Below are positions 16,260-24,350 of a DNA stretch of 64,000 nucleotides, in pieces. The notes under the pieces were generated by a model. That model was not told the DNA's origin. It saw only the letters and a program-made list of their open reading frames with translations, and ran no database searches. The DNA is from an uncultured Bacteroidales bacterium (GTDB taxonomy: Bacteria; Bacteroidota; Bacteroidia; Bacteroidales; ML635J-15): contig CALDKB010000041.1 in assembly GCA_937899245.1 (NCBI GenBank), positions 39,238-103,237 on the forward strand, written 5' to 3'. Made by a program: the position numbers and the translations under genes. Within the stretch, counting starts at the first letter, position 1; every line of letters begins with the position of its first letter.

Positions 16260-17330
16260 GTGATAAGGACTCCTGATATCAATAGATGCATGCTTTCTGT
16301 GCTTGTCGCAAGTGTCTTGTTGACTATGTTTTCGTGTAAAGGCGAAAAAAAGGATTCAAGTGATTTTGAGTCGGTTGACAATGCTGCTGATACGCTTTCT
16401 GACGTGGATGTGTTGGTGGAAGAAGTTTCTGGAAAATTCGGCAATAATATTTTGTATTTTTTGGATGGAAAGTTCGTCGTCTATGGCGTTTCGGATGGAA
16501 CCACGAAGGAGTACGACTTTGGCGGTGTTGATTTGCTTGACTATGCGCTAAAACCACAATCTTCGCTTTTGTATTATTATGTGTGCGACAATGGCAATGC
16601 TGTTTTGAAAAGTGTAGATTTCGCCGATGACAATCCTTCGCCAGTTAAGGTCGTCGATTTTGGCCTGACGTGTGAAGATTGCTTCGACGGTATTTGGGGT
16701 TGCAATTCTTCGCTTTTGGTTAACGACGATGCTTCTGTTCTGGGAGTAAGATATGGTTCTAGCATGGATTGCTTCGGGTTCTGCAAGTGCAAGGTATATT
16801 ATCCTGCAACAGGCAAACTGAAGGATATGGACGAATGGCAGGAGGTTTTTGACCAAGCACCCAAAGTTGACAGGGAGGCGTTTGACACCGAAACAGATGG
16901 CATCCCTAAATTCTATTATGTGAAAAATGGAGCAAAAGTTTGCGTTTCCGATAAAATAGACATGTCTTTTGCCGAGGGCGACGAAAATTATATTGAATAT
17001 GCGGCTTGTTCGTTGTCGCCAGACAGCAAGAAGGTGCTATATAGCGCTGGTGTGCTTCTTGGTGAAACTTTTAATGGTCAGTATTGCGTTGCAAGTCTTG
17101 ATGGTAAATACCAGTTGGCCCTTAGTAATACTGATATGGTTGAATGCAAGGCGATTGAATGGCTTGCTGACGGCTCTTTGGTTTATTCCGGCGAGGAATC
17201 TCGTCCTGAAACCGACCCAGAATATTCCGAAGACAATACTATGCGTCCATGCATTTGGATTTTGCACCCCGGAAGCATGAAGCCGCAAGTGTTGGTTCAT
17301 GATGTCGGCAACTTCTGTATTATGGAGTAA
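16260..17330 (+). CDS. Predicted lipoprotein, tandem family member 1
   Basis: The 356-aa protein has a lipobox (LLTMFSC, Cys at residue 26). I use the GTG at 16260 because it gives the signal peptide two arginines before the hydrophobic core. The internal ATG at 16290 would leave almost no n-region. After an acidic linker come beta-rich repeats: LYYYVCDNGNAVLKSVDFADDNP, SLSPDSKKVLYSA, YCVASLDGKYQLAL and ESRPETDPEYSED. SPDSKKVLY resembles the PD40/TolB beta-propeller repeat, so a propeller is possible. The function is unknown. Two paralogues follow directly. Confidence 0.75.
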   Translation: MIRTPDINRCMLSVLVASVLLTMFSCKGEKKDSSDFESVDNAADTLSDVDVLVEEVSGKFGNNILYFLDGKFVVYGVSDGTTKEYDFGGVDLLDYALKPQSSLLYYYVCDNGNAVLKSVDFADDNPSPVKVVDFGLTCEDCFDGIWGCNSSLLVNDDASVLGVRYGSSMDCFGFCKCKVYYPATGKLKDMDEWQEVFDQAPKVDREAFDTETDGIPKFYYVKNGAKVCVSDKIDMSFAEGDENYIEYAACSLSPDSKKVLYSAGVLLGETFNGQYCVASLDGKYQLALSNTDMVECKAIEWLADGSLVYSGEESRPETDPEYSEDNTMRPCIWILHPGSMKPQVLVHDVGNFCIME

Positions 17331-17339
17331 ATTTTTATC

Positions 17340-17347
17340 TAAATTTG
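17340..17347 (+). promoter_or_regulatory. Probable promoter of lipoprotein 2
   Basis: TAAATTTG fits TAnnTTTG and lies in the short gap between family members 1 and 2, 28 bp before the ATG at 17376. Confidence 0.55.
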
Positions 17348-17375
17348 TAATTGTTTAAATTAAATAGTTTGTAAT

Positions 17376-18446
17376 ATGAAATTTTCAAGATTTATCGTTG
17401 TGGCACTTGCTTTATGTGCAACTTCATGTTTGCTATCGTGTGGAGGCAGTGAAAAGAAAGATGAAAATGGTGTAAAGCAAACTGCAGAAAATAATGATGA
17501 TGGAAAAGCCGTTTTCGATGTCACCGACTATGATGTCGCTTATATTGCAGATGGTAAGTTTTGCTTTTACAGACTTTCCGACAGTTCTTCGGTAGTTTAT
17601 GAGGGCGAAACAGGAGAAATAATGAACTTCAGCTTCAAGCCGAAAACACTGCTTCTTTATTATACCGTATGTGAAAACCAAAAAGTTATCCTAAAGAGTA
17701 TTGATTTTGGTAAGGTCAATCCCCAGCCGGTAACTGTTGTCGATTTCAACCTTTCGTGTGAAGATTGTGTTTATGAAACTTATGGCGGATATGGCGAATT
17801 GCTTGTCAGCAAAGATGGTTCGGCTATCGGAATGCAGCATAATTTCAGTTGGGACGGCTATGGCTTTTCCAATGTGAAGATATATTACCCGGAGTCTGGC
17901 AGGTTTGAGAATGATGGCGATTGGGAGATTTTTTGGGACGGAAATAGCAGTGTCGATTACGAAGATTATGAAATCGTTAAGGATAATGATTCGGATCTTA
18001 GATCCTATAAGATTTATTATGTGAAGAATGACCCCAGAACTTGCCTTTCCGACAAGATTGACTTTGTGTCATTGAAACCGTTTGAAACCAATCCCGAGGA
18101 CTTTAACACGTATGCATATTCTTCGGATGGCAAGTATTTGCTTTATGGTGCAATTCTTTCGTGGGGCGATTATCCTCATGGTCCATATTGCGTTGCAAGT
18201 CTTGACGGACGCTACCAGCGTGTGCTTGACGATACCGATGTCACAATTACTTCTTCGATTTGTTGGAGTGATAAAGGTTTTCTTCTATATGTCGGTTCCG
18301 AACCGCGTCCAGTGTCCGATCCGGAATATAATGAGTATAATTCGACTAAACCATGTGTAAAACTTCTAAAGCAGGGAAGTACGGCTGAACCGGAAGTGAT
18401 AATCCATGGTACAGACAAATTCATCCTTATGGATTCAAAACGTTAA
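17376..18446 (+). CDS. Predicted lipoprotein, tandem family member 2
   Basis: At 356 aa, it has a clear lipoprotein signal (CLLSC, then GGSEKKDENG). It shares the blocks of its neighbours in the same order: KFCFYRLSDSSSVVYEGE, LLYYTVCENQKVILKSIDF, SSDGKYLLYGAILSWGDYPH, YCVASLDGRYQRVLDDTDV and a C-terminal YVGSEPRPVSDPEYNEYN. It is closest to member 3, sharing the SWGDYPHGPYC block that member 1 lacks. It is probably anchored in a membrane through the acylated Cys. No catalytic motif is recognisable. Confidence 0.78.
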   Translation: MKFSRFIVVALALCATSCLLSCGGSEKKDENGVKQTAENNDDGKAVFDVTDYDVAYIADGKFCFYRLSDSSSVVYEGETGEIMNFSFKPKTLLLYYTVCENQKVILKSIDFGKVNPQPVTVVDFNLSCEDCVYETYGGYGELLVSKDGSAIGMQHNFSWDGYGFSNVKIYYPESGRFENDGDWEIFWDGNSSVDYEDYEIVKDNDSDLRSYKIYYVKNDPRTCLSDKIDFVSLKPFETNPEDFNTYAYSSDGKYLLYGAILSWGDYPHGPYCVASLDGRYQRVLDDTDVTITSSICWSDKGFLLYVGSEPRPVSDPEYNEYNSTKPCVKLLKQGSTAEPEVIIHGTDKFILMDSKR

Positions 18447-18467
18447 ATCACAAACGAATTCTAATAT

Positions 18468-19592
18468 ATGAATCAAAATGCTATAAAAATATTGCTTTCT
18501 TCCTTGTTGGTGGGAGCAATGCTATTTATCTCTTCGTGTGGTGAAGGAGGAAAGGAGAAAAAAGATGTAGCAGAAGCAAATTCCGAGATTGCTGTAGCTG
18601 ATAGTGTAATAGAATCAGTTTTCGATGTGTCCGATTATGATTTTATGTATTTCGCTGATGGGAAATTCAATTTCTATAGGATGTCGGATAGCGTATCAGC
18701 AGTATATGAAGGCGAAGACGCACTAATAATGAATTATACATTTCAGGCGAACACGCTTGTATTATATTATAGTGTGTGTACCGAAGATAGCACTGTGGCA
18801 GTGAAGAAGATTGATTTTTCCAAGGAAAATCCCGAACCTGAGTTTGTCGTTGATTTTGGATTGAATTATAACAAATGTATCAGCGAAACCTATGATGGCT
18901 ATAGCCCGGTATATGTCAATAAGGATGCATCAATGATAGTTGTAATGTATGATTTCAGCTGGGAAAGTTATGGTTTCTGCAGGGAAAAGGTTTATGTGCC
19001 AGAAACAGGTAAGTTCAAGAATGATTTGGACTGGGGCATGTTATATTCGGACGATAATGGAGAATCTGACTTTGGCAAGTACTCGTTTTCATCGCGACCG
19101 GGTGATGTCGATGCAGATGAAGAATATGATGTGGGTGAAGACCATGTCTTGAATTTGTATTGCATGAATGAGAAAACGAAGGAGCAAACTTGCATATCCG
19201 ACAAGATAGATTTCTTTTCGATAAGCGAGGAACAGACATATCCAGAGGAATTAGAGGTTTGCAGCTTGTCGCCGGACAAAAAATACGTCCTATACTATGC
19301 AGTTCTTTCCTGGGGCGATTATCCCCACGGACCATATTGCGTTGCTAGCGTTGATGGTAGCTGTCAGCAGGCACTTGTAGATACGGATGTAACGATAACA
19401 TCGTCGATTTGCTGGTGCGACAACGGTTCTCTTTTGTATGTCGGTTCCGAACCGCGTCCCAAAACAGACCCCGAATACGACGAATATAATACGACGAAAC
19501 CATGTATTAAGCTGTTGAAACCTGGGTGTGCAGAAGAGGCGGAAGTGATAGTTCATAATACAAGTAGATTCCTTATTATGCAGACAAAATAA
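18468..19592 (+). CDS. Predicted lipoprotein, tandem family member 3
   Basis: At 374 aa, the lipobox is LFISSC at the end of the signal peptide, followed by a Lys/Glu-rich linker. The conserved blocks are KFNFYRMSDSVSAVYEGED, LVLYYSVCTEDSTVAVKKIDF, LSPDKKYVLYYAVLSWGDYPH and YVGSEPRPKTDPEYDEYN. It starts 21 bp after member 2 with no promoter motif in the gap, so the two are probably cotranscribed. The extra length comes from an acidic insertion near residues 195-225. The function is unknown. Confidence 0.78.
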   Translation: MNQNAIKILLSSLLVGAMLFISSCGEGGKEKKDVAEANSEIAVADSVIESVFDVSDYDFMYFADGKFNFYRMSDSVSAVYEGEDALIMNYTFQANTLVLYYSVCTEDSTVAVKKIDFSKENPEPEFVVDFGLNYNKCISETYDGYSPVYVNKDASMIVVMYDFSWESYGFCREKVYVPETGKFKNDLDWGMLYSDDNGESDFGKYSFSSRPGDVDADEEYDVGEDHVLNLYCMNEKTKEQTCISDKIDFFSISEEQTYPEELEVCSLSPDKKYVLYYAVLSWGDYPHGPYCVASVDGSCQQALVDTDVTITSSICWCDNGSLLYVGSEPRPKTDPEYDEYNTTKPCIKLLKPGCAEEAEVIVHNTSRFLIMQTK

Positions 19593-19622
19593 TCGTCTGG
19601 AAGAGGTAGAATATAAAATATG

Positions 19623-19656
19623 GTGGGGAAGCATAAAATAAAAAATGCTTCCCCAC
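19623..19656 (+). terminator. Strong hairpin after the lipoprotein cluster
   Basis: The perfect 12-bp stem GTGGGGAAGCAT / ATGCTTCCCCAC has a 10-nt A-rich loop, 30 bp after the stop codon of member 3. There is no T-run after it, so it may act as an mRNA 3'-end stabiliser or an imperfect terminator. Confidence 0.55.
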
Positions 19657-19724
19657 GTTATGTCTACAAATATGGTGTAGGTATGATTTTGAAAATTATC
19701 TTGTAGTGGTAAATGTATTTTTCT

Positions 19725-19732
19725 TACCTTTG
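19725..19732 (+). promoter_or_regulatory. Probable promoter of the lipoprotein-sugar transferase pair
   Basis: TACCTTTG fits TAnnTTTG, with a TTG at 19701-19703 at a plausible -33 distance. The ATG at 19755 follows 22 bp later. Confidence 0.65.
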
Positions 19733-19754
19733 TCCACCTATAATTATTTGTTGC

Positions 19755-20651
19755 ATGAAGAAGGTTTTGCTGTCGATTCTGGTTTTTACATTTGTTTTGC
19801 AATCCTGCGAAATTATAAATCCATCAGAGGAAATCCCATCATATATACGTGTCGACGAGGCAATTCTCGATATCACAGATGTAACACAAGGATCTGCAAG
19901 CCACAATATATCCGATTGCTGGCTATATGTCAATGGCGATATGATAGGAGTGTTTGAGATTCCGTTCGAGGTACCTGTGCTGGCCAGCGGGGAAGTACAC
20001 ATAGAGATAGAACCGGGAATTCATTCGTCTGGAAGAGATGCAATGCGTGAGGTTTATTCGATGCTGACCAACTATTATGTCGATACTGTTTTGCAGGCAG
20101 GTCAGACTACAAAGCTCACTCCGCACTATTCTTATCGTCAGGGCGTACAGTTTTTGTTGGAGGAGTCTTTCGACCAGATAGGATATAAGTTTGAAACTGA
20201 CGATTCTAGCACATACGACTTTACTGTTACGCAGGAAGGAGCTTTGGAGGGCAATTCTATGCATGTTGTTTTGCCTAAGTCTGATTATACAGGGCATTTT
20301 GAATGCAAGACTACCGACGTATATTCATTGCAGAACAATGGCATTACATATCTTGAGATGAGCTATAAGTGTAATGACTGTTTCAATTTCGGAATGTTCG
20401 GCCTTGTGGAGTCGGTTACCAGCGTTCAAGGCGTGAGGGAGAATATATTGACATTGTATCCGACTAACGGCAACTGGAAACATGTATATCTGAGTTTAAG
20501 GGAAGCCATCTCGAAAAGTGCTTCCACAGACGGCAAATTTCAACCGTTCTATACGGCCATAAGGGTAGATACTTTGAGCCATGTCGGTGAAAATTCGGAA
20601 ATTTTTATCGATAATATCAAATTGTTACACATGGATACTGAAGCGAACTGA
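19755..20651 (+). CDS. Predicted lipoprotein upstream of sugar transferase
   Basis: The 298-aa protein starts MKKVLLSILVF with lipobox LQSC. I use the ATG at 19755 because an upstream in-frame start at 19713 would precede the promoter. Residues 45-110 look like a beta-sandwich (CWLYVNGDMIGVFEIPFEVPV). The C-terminal half resembles a carbohydrate-binding or jelly-roll fold, ending in SEIFIDNIKLLHMD. The stop codon overlaps the start of the following transferase (TGATG), so translation is probably coupled. That suggests a role in export or assembly of the same polysaccharide, but this is inference. I do not recognise the family with certainty. Confidence 0.7.
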   Translation: MKKVLLSILVFTFVLQSCEIINPSEEIPSYIRVDEAILDITDVTQGSASHNISDCWLYVNGDMIGVFEIPFEVPVLASGEVHIEIEPGIHSSGRDAMREVYSMLTNYYVDTVLQAGQTTKLTPHYSYRQGVQFLLEESFDQIGYKFETDDSSTYDFTVTQEGALEGNSMHVVLPKSDYTGHFECKTTDVYSLQNNGITYLEMSYKCNDCFNFGMFGLVESVTSVQGVRENILTLYPTNGNWKHVYLSLREAISKSASTDGKFQPFYTAIRVDTLSHVGENSEIFIDNIKLLHMDTEAN

Positions 20652-22066
20652 TGCAAAAGGCAAGACACAATTCTATATATATTATTTTCGACTATCTGGC
20701 AGCCACATTGACATGGGTGCTGTTCTTCTGCTATAGAAAGTTGGAGATTGAGCCAGTAAGGCTTGGGTATGAGATCCCCGTTGAATTCGATTGGAAATTC
20801 TATGTTTCATTGGTGGCTATTCCGGCGTTTTGGATTTTATTGCACCTGTTAAGTGGATACTATAGGACACCTTTCCGCAAATCTCGGCTAAACGAGCTCA
20901 AGACTACCGCCATGGTAACAGTCTTTGGCGTGGTTGTCGTGTTTTTTGCCTTGATTCTCGACGATTGGGTCGGCAACTATACACAGTACTACAAGATGTT
21001 CGGCTTGCTTCTGCTAATGCAGTTTGTCTTTACCTACGTTCCGCGTGTGATATTGACCACTGTGACGAATAAAAGGGTGCACAACCGCAAGCTGAAGTTC
21101 AATACGCTGATGGTCGGTAGTAACGACAAGGCAGTAGAGCTGTATAGGCAGTTGGAATCCCAGCCATTCTCAACGGGATTAAATTTCATTGGCTTCGCAT
21201 ATGTCGACAAGCAGGACAATTACCAGATGGAACAATACGTGCCAAATTTTGGTTGTGTCGACAATATTCGAGAAATAATCACACAACATAAGATTGAGGA
21301 GATTGTCATTGCGATAGAATCGCGCGAGCATTGCAAGATAGCCGGAATAATCAATCGTCTCTATGGTGTAAAAGTAACAGTAAAGGTAATTCCAGATATG
21401 TACGACATGCTAATAGGAAAGGTGCGCATAACATCTATTATCGGTATGCCGCTTATCGAAATCAATCAGAACATTATGACAGTATGGCAGTTGTTTGTCA
21501 AGCGTGCGAGCGATATTGTTTTCAGTGTGCTGGCGATGATAATCCTGTCGCCGTTGTATCTGGCGTTGGCAATAGCTGTGAAGATTAGTTCCCCGGGTCC
21601 GGTTTTTTACAGCCATGAACGCATAGGACGCAATCATAAGCCGTTTAAAATATATAAGTTCCGCACCATGTATGTGGATTCGGAGCAGAACGGACCTGCC
21701 TTGAGCAAGAAAGATGATCCGCGTATTACCCGAGTAGGAAAGGTTATGAGGAAAACACGTATGGATGAAATACCGCAATTCTACAATGTGCTCAAGGGCG
21801 ATATGAGTCTTGTCGGTCCTCGTCCCGAAAGGGAATTCTACATACAGCAAATTGTTCAGAAGGCACCGCATTACCTGCATTTGCTGTCCGTGCGTCCTGG
21901 AATTACTTCGTTAGGACAGGTAAAGTATGGTTATGCCGAGAATGTCGACCAGATGGTGGAAAGGTTGAAGTACGATATATTATATATTGAAAACCGTTCG
22001 TTGCTTATGGATGTGAAGATTCTTATCTATACAGTCAAGGTCGTTTTTCTGGGCAAGGGATTGTGA
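20651..22066 (+). CDS. Polyprenyl-phosphate sugar-phosphate transferase (WcaJ/WbaP-type)
   Basis: This 471-aa membrane protein has four N-terminal transmembrane segments within residues 8-140 and a Rossmann-like middle domain (TLMVGSNDKAVELYRQL). A fifth segment follows (DIVFSVLAMIILSPLYLALA), then the bacterial sugar transferase domain with PVFYSHERIGRNHKPFKIYKF and the conserved signature MDEIPQFYNVLKGDMSLVGP. Such enzymes load the first sugar-1-phosphate onto undecaprenyl phosphate to start capsule, exopolysaccharide or O-antigen synthesis. The rest of a polysaccharide cluster is not nearby, so it may be an orphan initiating enzyme. Confidence 0.92.
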   Translation: MQKARHNSIYIIFDYLAATLTWVLFFCYRKLEIEPVRLGYEIPVEFDWKFYVSLVAIPAFWILLHLLSGYYRTPFRKSRLNELKTTAMVTVFGVVVVFFALILDDWVGNYTQYYKMFGLLLLMQFVFTYVPRVILTTVTNKRVHNRKLKFNTLMVGSNDKAVELYRQLESQPFSTGLNFIGFAYVDKQDNYQMEQYVPNFGCVDNIREIITQHKIEEIVIAIESREHCKIAGIINRLYGVKVTVKVIPDMYDMLIGKVRITSIIGMPLIEINQNIMTVWQLFVKRASDIVFSVLAMIILSPLYLALAIAVKISSPGPVFYSHERIGRNHKPFKIYKFRTMYVDSEQNGPALSKKDDPRITRVGKVMRKTRMDEIPQFYNVLKGDMSLVGPRPEREFYIQQIVQKAPHYLHLLSVRPGITSLGQVKYGYAENVDQMVERLKYDILYIENRSLLMDVKILIYTVKVVFLGKGL

Positions 22067-22125
22067 TAATCTCTTTTCAATCAATAAAAAAAATATTTTT
22101 TTTTTGTCTCGTTAGAAAATCTTAT

Positions 22126-22133
22126 TAAATTTG
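22126..22133 (+). promoter_or_regulatory. Promoter of the HU gene
   Basis: TAAATTTG fits TAnnTTTG and is preceded by a TTTG about 20 bp upstream at the -33 position. It lies 65 bp before the HU start codon. Confidence 0.7.
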
Positions 22134-22198
22134 CACTCCCAAAAAACAAGGGAAACTTTAAGAGATAAATTATTTATAAACAATTAAGTATTACAAAA

Positions 22199-22489
22199 AT
22201 GACTAAGGCAGACATCGTAAATGCAATTTCCGAAAACACAGGAATTGAAAAAATGGTTGTTCAAAAGACTGTTGAAGCTTTCATGGAATCTGTAAAGGGT
22301 TCATTGATCAATGGTGAAGATGTATTTTTAAGAGGATTTGGAAGTTTTGTTGTTAAGACCAGAGCAGAAAAGACTGCAAGAGATATGGCTAAGAATACAA
22401 CTATTACTATCCCAGCACACAATATTCCAGCATTCAAGCCGGCTAAATCGTTTGTAGCAGAAGTTAAGTTTAATAATAAAGTTAAATAA
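22199..22489 (+). CDS. hup: HU-family DNA-binding protein
   Basis: This 96-aa protein shows the HU/IHF signature: MTKADIVNAISENTGIEK, then VFLRGFGSFVVKTRAEKTAR and IPAHNIPAFKPAKSFV, where the proline sits at the tip of the DNA-inserting arm. It is a nucleoid protein that bends DNA as a dimer. The strong promoter and long A-rich leader fit high expression. A 30-codon bS22-like gene follows after 8 bp, so the two are probably cotranscribed. Confidence 0.95.
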   Translation: MTKADIVNAISENTGIEKMVVQKTVEAFMESVKGSLINGEDVFLRGFGSFVVKTRAEKTARDMAKNTTITIPAHNIPAFKPAKSFVAEVKFNNKVK

Positions 22490-22497
22490 TTTTAGTT

Positions 22498-22590
22498 ATG
22501 CCAAGCGGAAAGAAGAGAAAAAGACATAAAATGTCTACTCACAAGAGAAAAAAACGTCTTCGTAAGAACAGACATAAAAAGAAAAAATAG
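22498..22590 (+). CDS. bS22/mS38-like small basic ribosomal protein (AURKAIP1/COX24 domain)
   Basis: A 30-codon gene (ATG at 22498, TAG at 22588-22590) encodes MPSGKKRKRHKMSTHKRKKR followed by LRKNRHKKKK. The KRKRHKMxTHKRKKRLRKNRHK pattern is that of the AURKAIP1/COX24 domain, the mitochondrial small-subunit protein mS38, and the tiny bS22-type bacterial proteins. It is too short for default gene callers. The gene order HU - this gene - RNase G fits a translation-related role. I infer that it binds rRNA in the small subunit. Confidence 0.85.
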   Translation: MPSGKKRKRHKMSTHKRKKRLRKNRHKKKK

Positions 22591-22621
22591 TATTTTCTTT
22601 TTTTTGAATTAAAACTTAAAG

Positions 22622-22660
22622 TCAAACCTTCGGGGACCATTCCTGGAGGTTTGATTTATT
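22622..22660 (+). terminator. Probable terminator after HU/bS22-like genes
   Basis: The stem TCAAACCT / AGGTTTGA (22622-22629 with 22647-22654), with further pairing inside, is followed by TTTATTT. It lies 31 bp after the small gene and 36 bp before the RNase G start. Confidence 0.6.
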
Positions 22661-22689
22661 TAAACAAATACCTAGTAGGAGATTAGAAC

Positions 22690-24255
22690 GTGGAGACAGA
22701 GAAACCGGAAATTTGCAGCGAGCTATTCCTTGATGTCAGAAGTTCGGAGATAAATATAGCCCTTCTGAACAACAAGCGGCTTGTTGAGCTAAGCACAGAA
22801 TATAGCAATGTTGATTTCTTGGTGGGGGATATTTATCTAGGTAGGGTAAACAAGCTTATGCCGGGCTTGAATGCCGCGTTTATTGACGTTGGATATAGAA
22901 AAGATGCTTTCCTGCATTACCTTGATTTGGGGGCAGGATTCCAAACCCTTAATAAGTTTGTCCGCATGGGAATGTCCAAGGATCCAAATGGTGTTGACAA
23001 TATCAAGTTGGAGCCGGATATTGACAAGCGCGGAAAGATTTCTGACTTGTTGAAAGTCGGTCAATATGTTCTGGTACAGATTGCCAAGGAGCCGATTTCG
23101 TCGAAGGGCCCGCGCCTAACCTGCGAAATATCAATAGCAGGGCGAAACCTTGTGCTTCTGCCTTTCAACAATAGAATTTCTGTAAGTCAGAAAATTAAAT
23201 CCAGCGAGTCGCGCAAGCGTCTGCGTACGTGGATCGAAAGTATTGTGCCAAAGAATTTTGGCGTAATTGTTCGTACTGCAGCCCAGGAAAAAAGTCTTGC
23301 CGAACTTGACAAGGAGCTTACCGTACTTGTCGACAAGTGGAAGAATTTATATTCCCAGCTATCGGTTGTTACACCGCCAAAAGTTGTGCTTGGCGAAATA
23401 AATAGAACTTCTGTTTTCCTCCGCGACATGCTTAACTCTTCGTTTTCTCAGATTGTTGTTAACGATGAGGACATGTACGACGAAGTCAAGAAGTTTATTC
23501 AGGAAATTGCTCCGGAAAAAAGCAAAATCGTAAAACTATACAATGACAGGATTCCAATTTTTGATAGCTATGGAATCGAAAAGCAGATTAAGACAGCTTT
23601 CGGTAGGACAGTGCCGATGCGAACTGGTGCTTATCTTGTAATCGACCATACCGAAGCTGGTCATGTCATTGATGTTAATTCGGGAAATAGGACCAACTCG
23701 CAGCAGGATCAGGAGACAAACGCCCTTGATGTGAACCTTATCGCCGCAGAAGAAATAGCACGCCAACTCAGATTGCGAGATATGGGTGGAATTATTGTTA
23801 TTGACTTTATTGACGTTCACGACGAAAAAAGCAAAAAGGCGATATACGAGAAGATGAAGACATGTATGGAAAACGATAGGGCAAAATTCCATCTTACACC
23901 ATTGAGCCGCTTCTGCCTAATGGAAATTACGCGTCAGCGTGTACGTCCGGAAACCGACAAGAAAACTGCTGAAACTTGTCCGTGTTGCAACGGTTCGGGA
24001 AAAATACAGGCAAGTCTCAATTTGACTGATGAGATTGAAAATCAGTTGAAATATATATTGAAAAAGAGTAAGGACAACAAGGTTATTATCAAGACACATC
24101 CTTTTGTCGAGGCATATATCAACAAGGGATTCTTTTCCTCCTTAAGAAAACAGTGGCAGAAAATGCATAACTGCAAGCTCGAGGTGCTACCTATGCAAGC
24201 TTACACTTATATGGAGTACCATTTTTTCAATGAACTTGACGAGGAGTTGATATAG
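22690..24255 (+). CDS. rng: Ribonuclease G/E family endoribonuclease
   Basis: This 521-aa protein starts with GTG (no upstream in-frame ATG fits). The N-terminal S1 domain includes VGDIYLGRVNKLMPGLNAAF and DAFLHYLDLG. The catalytic RNase H-like and DNase I-like core carries VIDHTEAGHVIDVNSG and GGIIVIDFIDVHDEKS, whose aspartates bind the catalytic magnesium. The zinc-link cysteines are in CPCCNGSG. It lacks the long C-terminal degradosome scaffold of E. coli RNase E, so it resembles RNase G, with roles in 16S rRNA 5' maturation and mRNA decay. It sits downstream of HU and the bS22-like gene. Confidence 0.95.
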   Translation: METEKPEICSELFLDVRSSEINIALLNNKRLVELSTEYSNVDFLVGDIYLGRVNKLMPGLNAAFIDVGYRKDAFLHYLDLGAGFQTLNKFVRMGMSKDPNGVDNIKLEPDIDKRGKISDLLKVGQYVLVQIAKEPISSKGPRLTCEISIAGRNLVLLPFNNRISVSQKIKSSESRKRLRTWIESIVPKNFGVIVRTAAQEKSLAELDKELTVLVDKWKNLYSQLSVVTPPKVVLGEINRTSVFLRDMLNSSFSQIVVNDEDMYDEVKKFIQEIAPEKSKIVKLYNDRIPIFDSYGIEKQIKTAFGRTVPMRTGAYLVIDHTEAGHVIDVNSGNRTNSQQDQETNALDVNLIAAEEIARQLRLRDMGGIIVIDFIDVHDEKSKKAIYEKMKTCMENDRAKFHLTPLSRFCLMEITRQRVRPETDKKTAETCPCCNGSGKIQASLNLTDEIENQLKYILKKSKDNKVIIKTHPFVEAYINKGFFSSLRKQWQKMHNCKLEVLPMQAYTYMEYHFFNELDEELI

Positions 24256-24273
24256 AAAAAAAACTAAAATAAG

Positions 24274-24299
24274 AAGCCACCGATGGTGGCTTTTTTTGT
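24274..24299 (+). terminator. Intrinsic terminator of rng
   Basis: The stem AAGCCACC / GGTGGCTT with a 3-nt loop is followed by a run of seven T. Confidence 0.9.
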
Positions 24300-24321
24300 T
24301 TTGGTATTCAATATTTCTTTC

Positions 24322-24329
24322 TATTTTTG
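24322..24329 (+). promoter_or_regulatory. Probable promoter of dsbD
   Basis: TATTTTTG fits TAnnTTTG. It is 21 bp before the ATG at 24351 and directly after the rng terminator. Confidence 0.65.
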
Positions 24330-24350
24330 CAAAGTAATAAATTAAAAATT

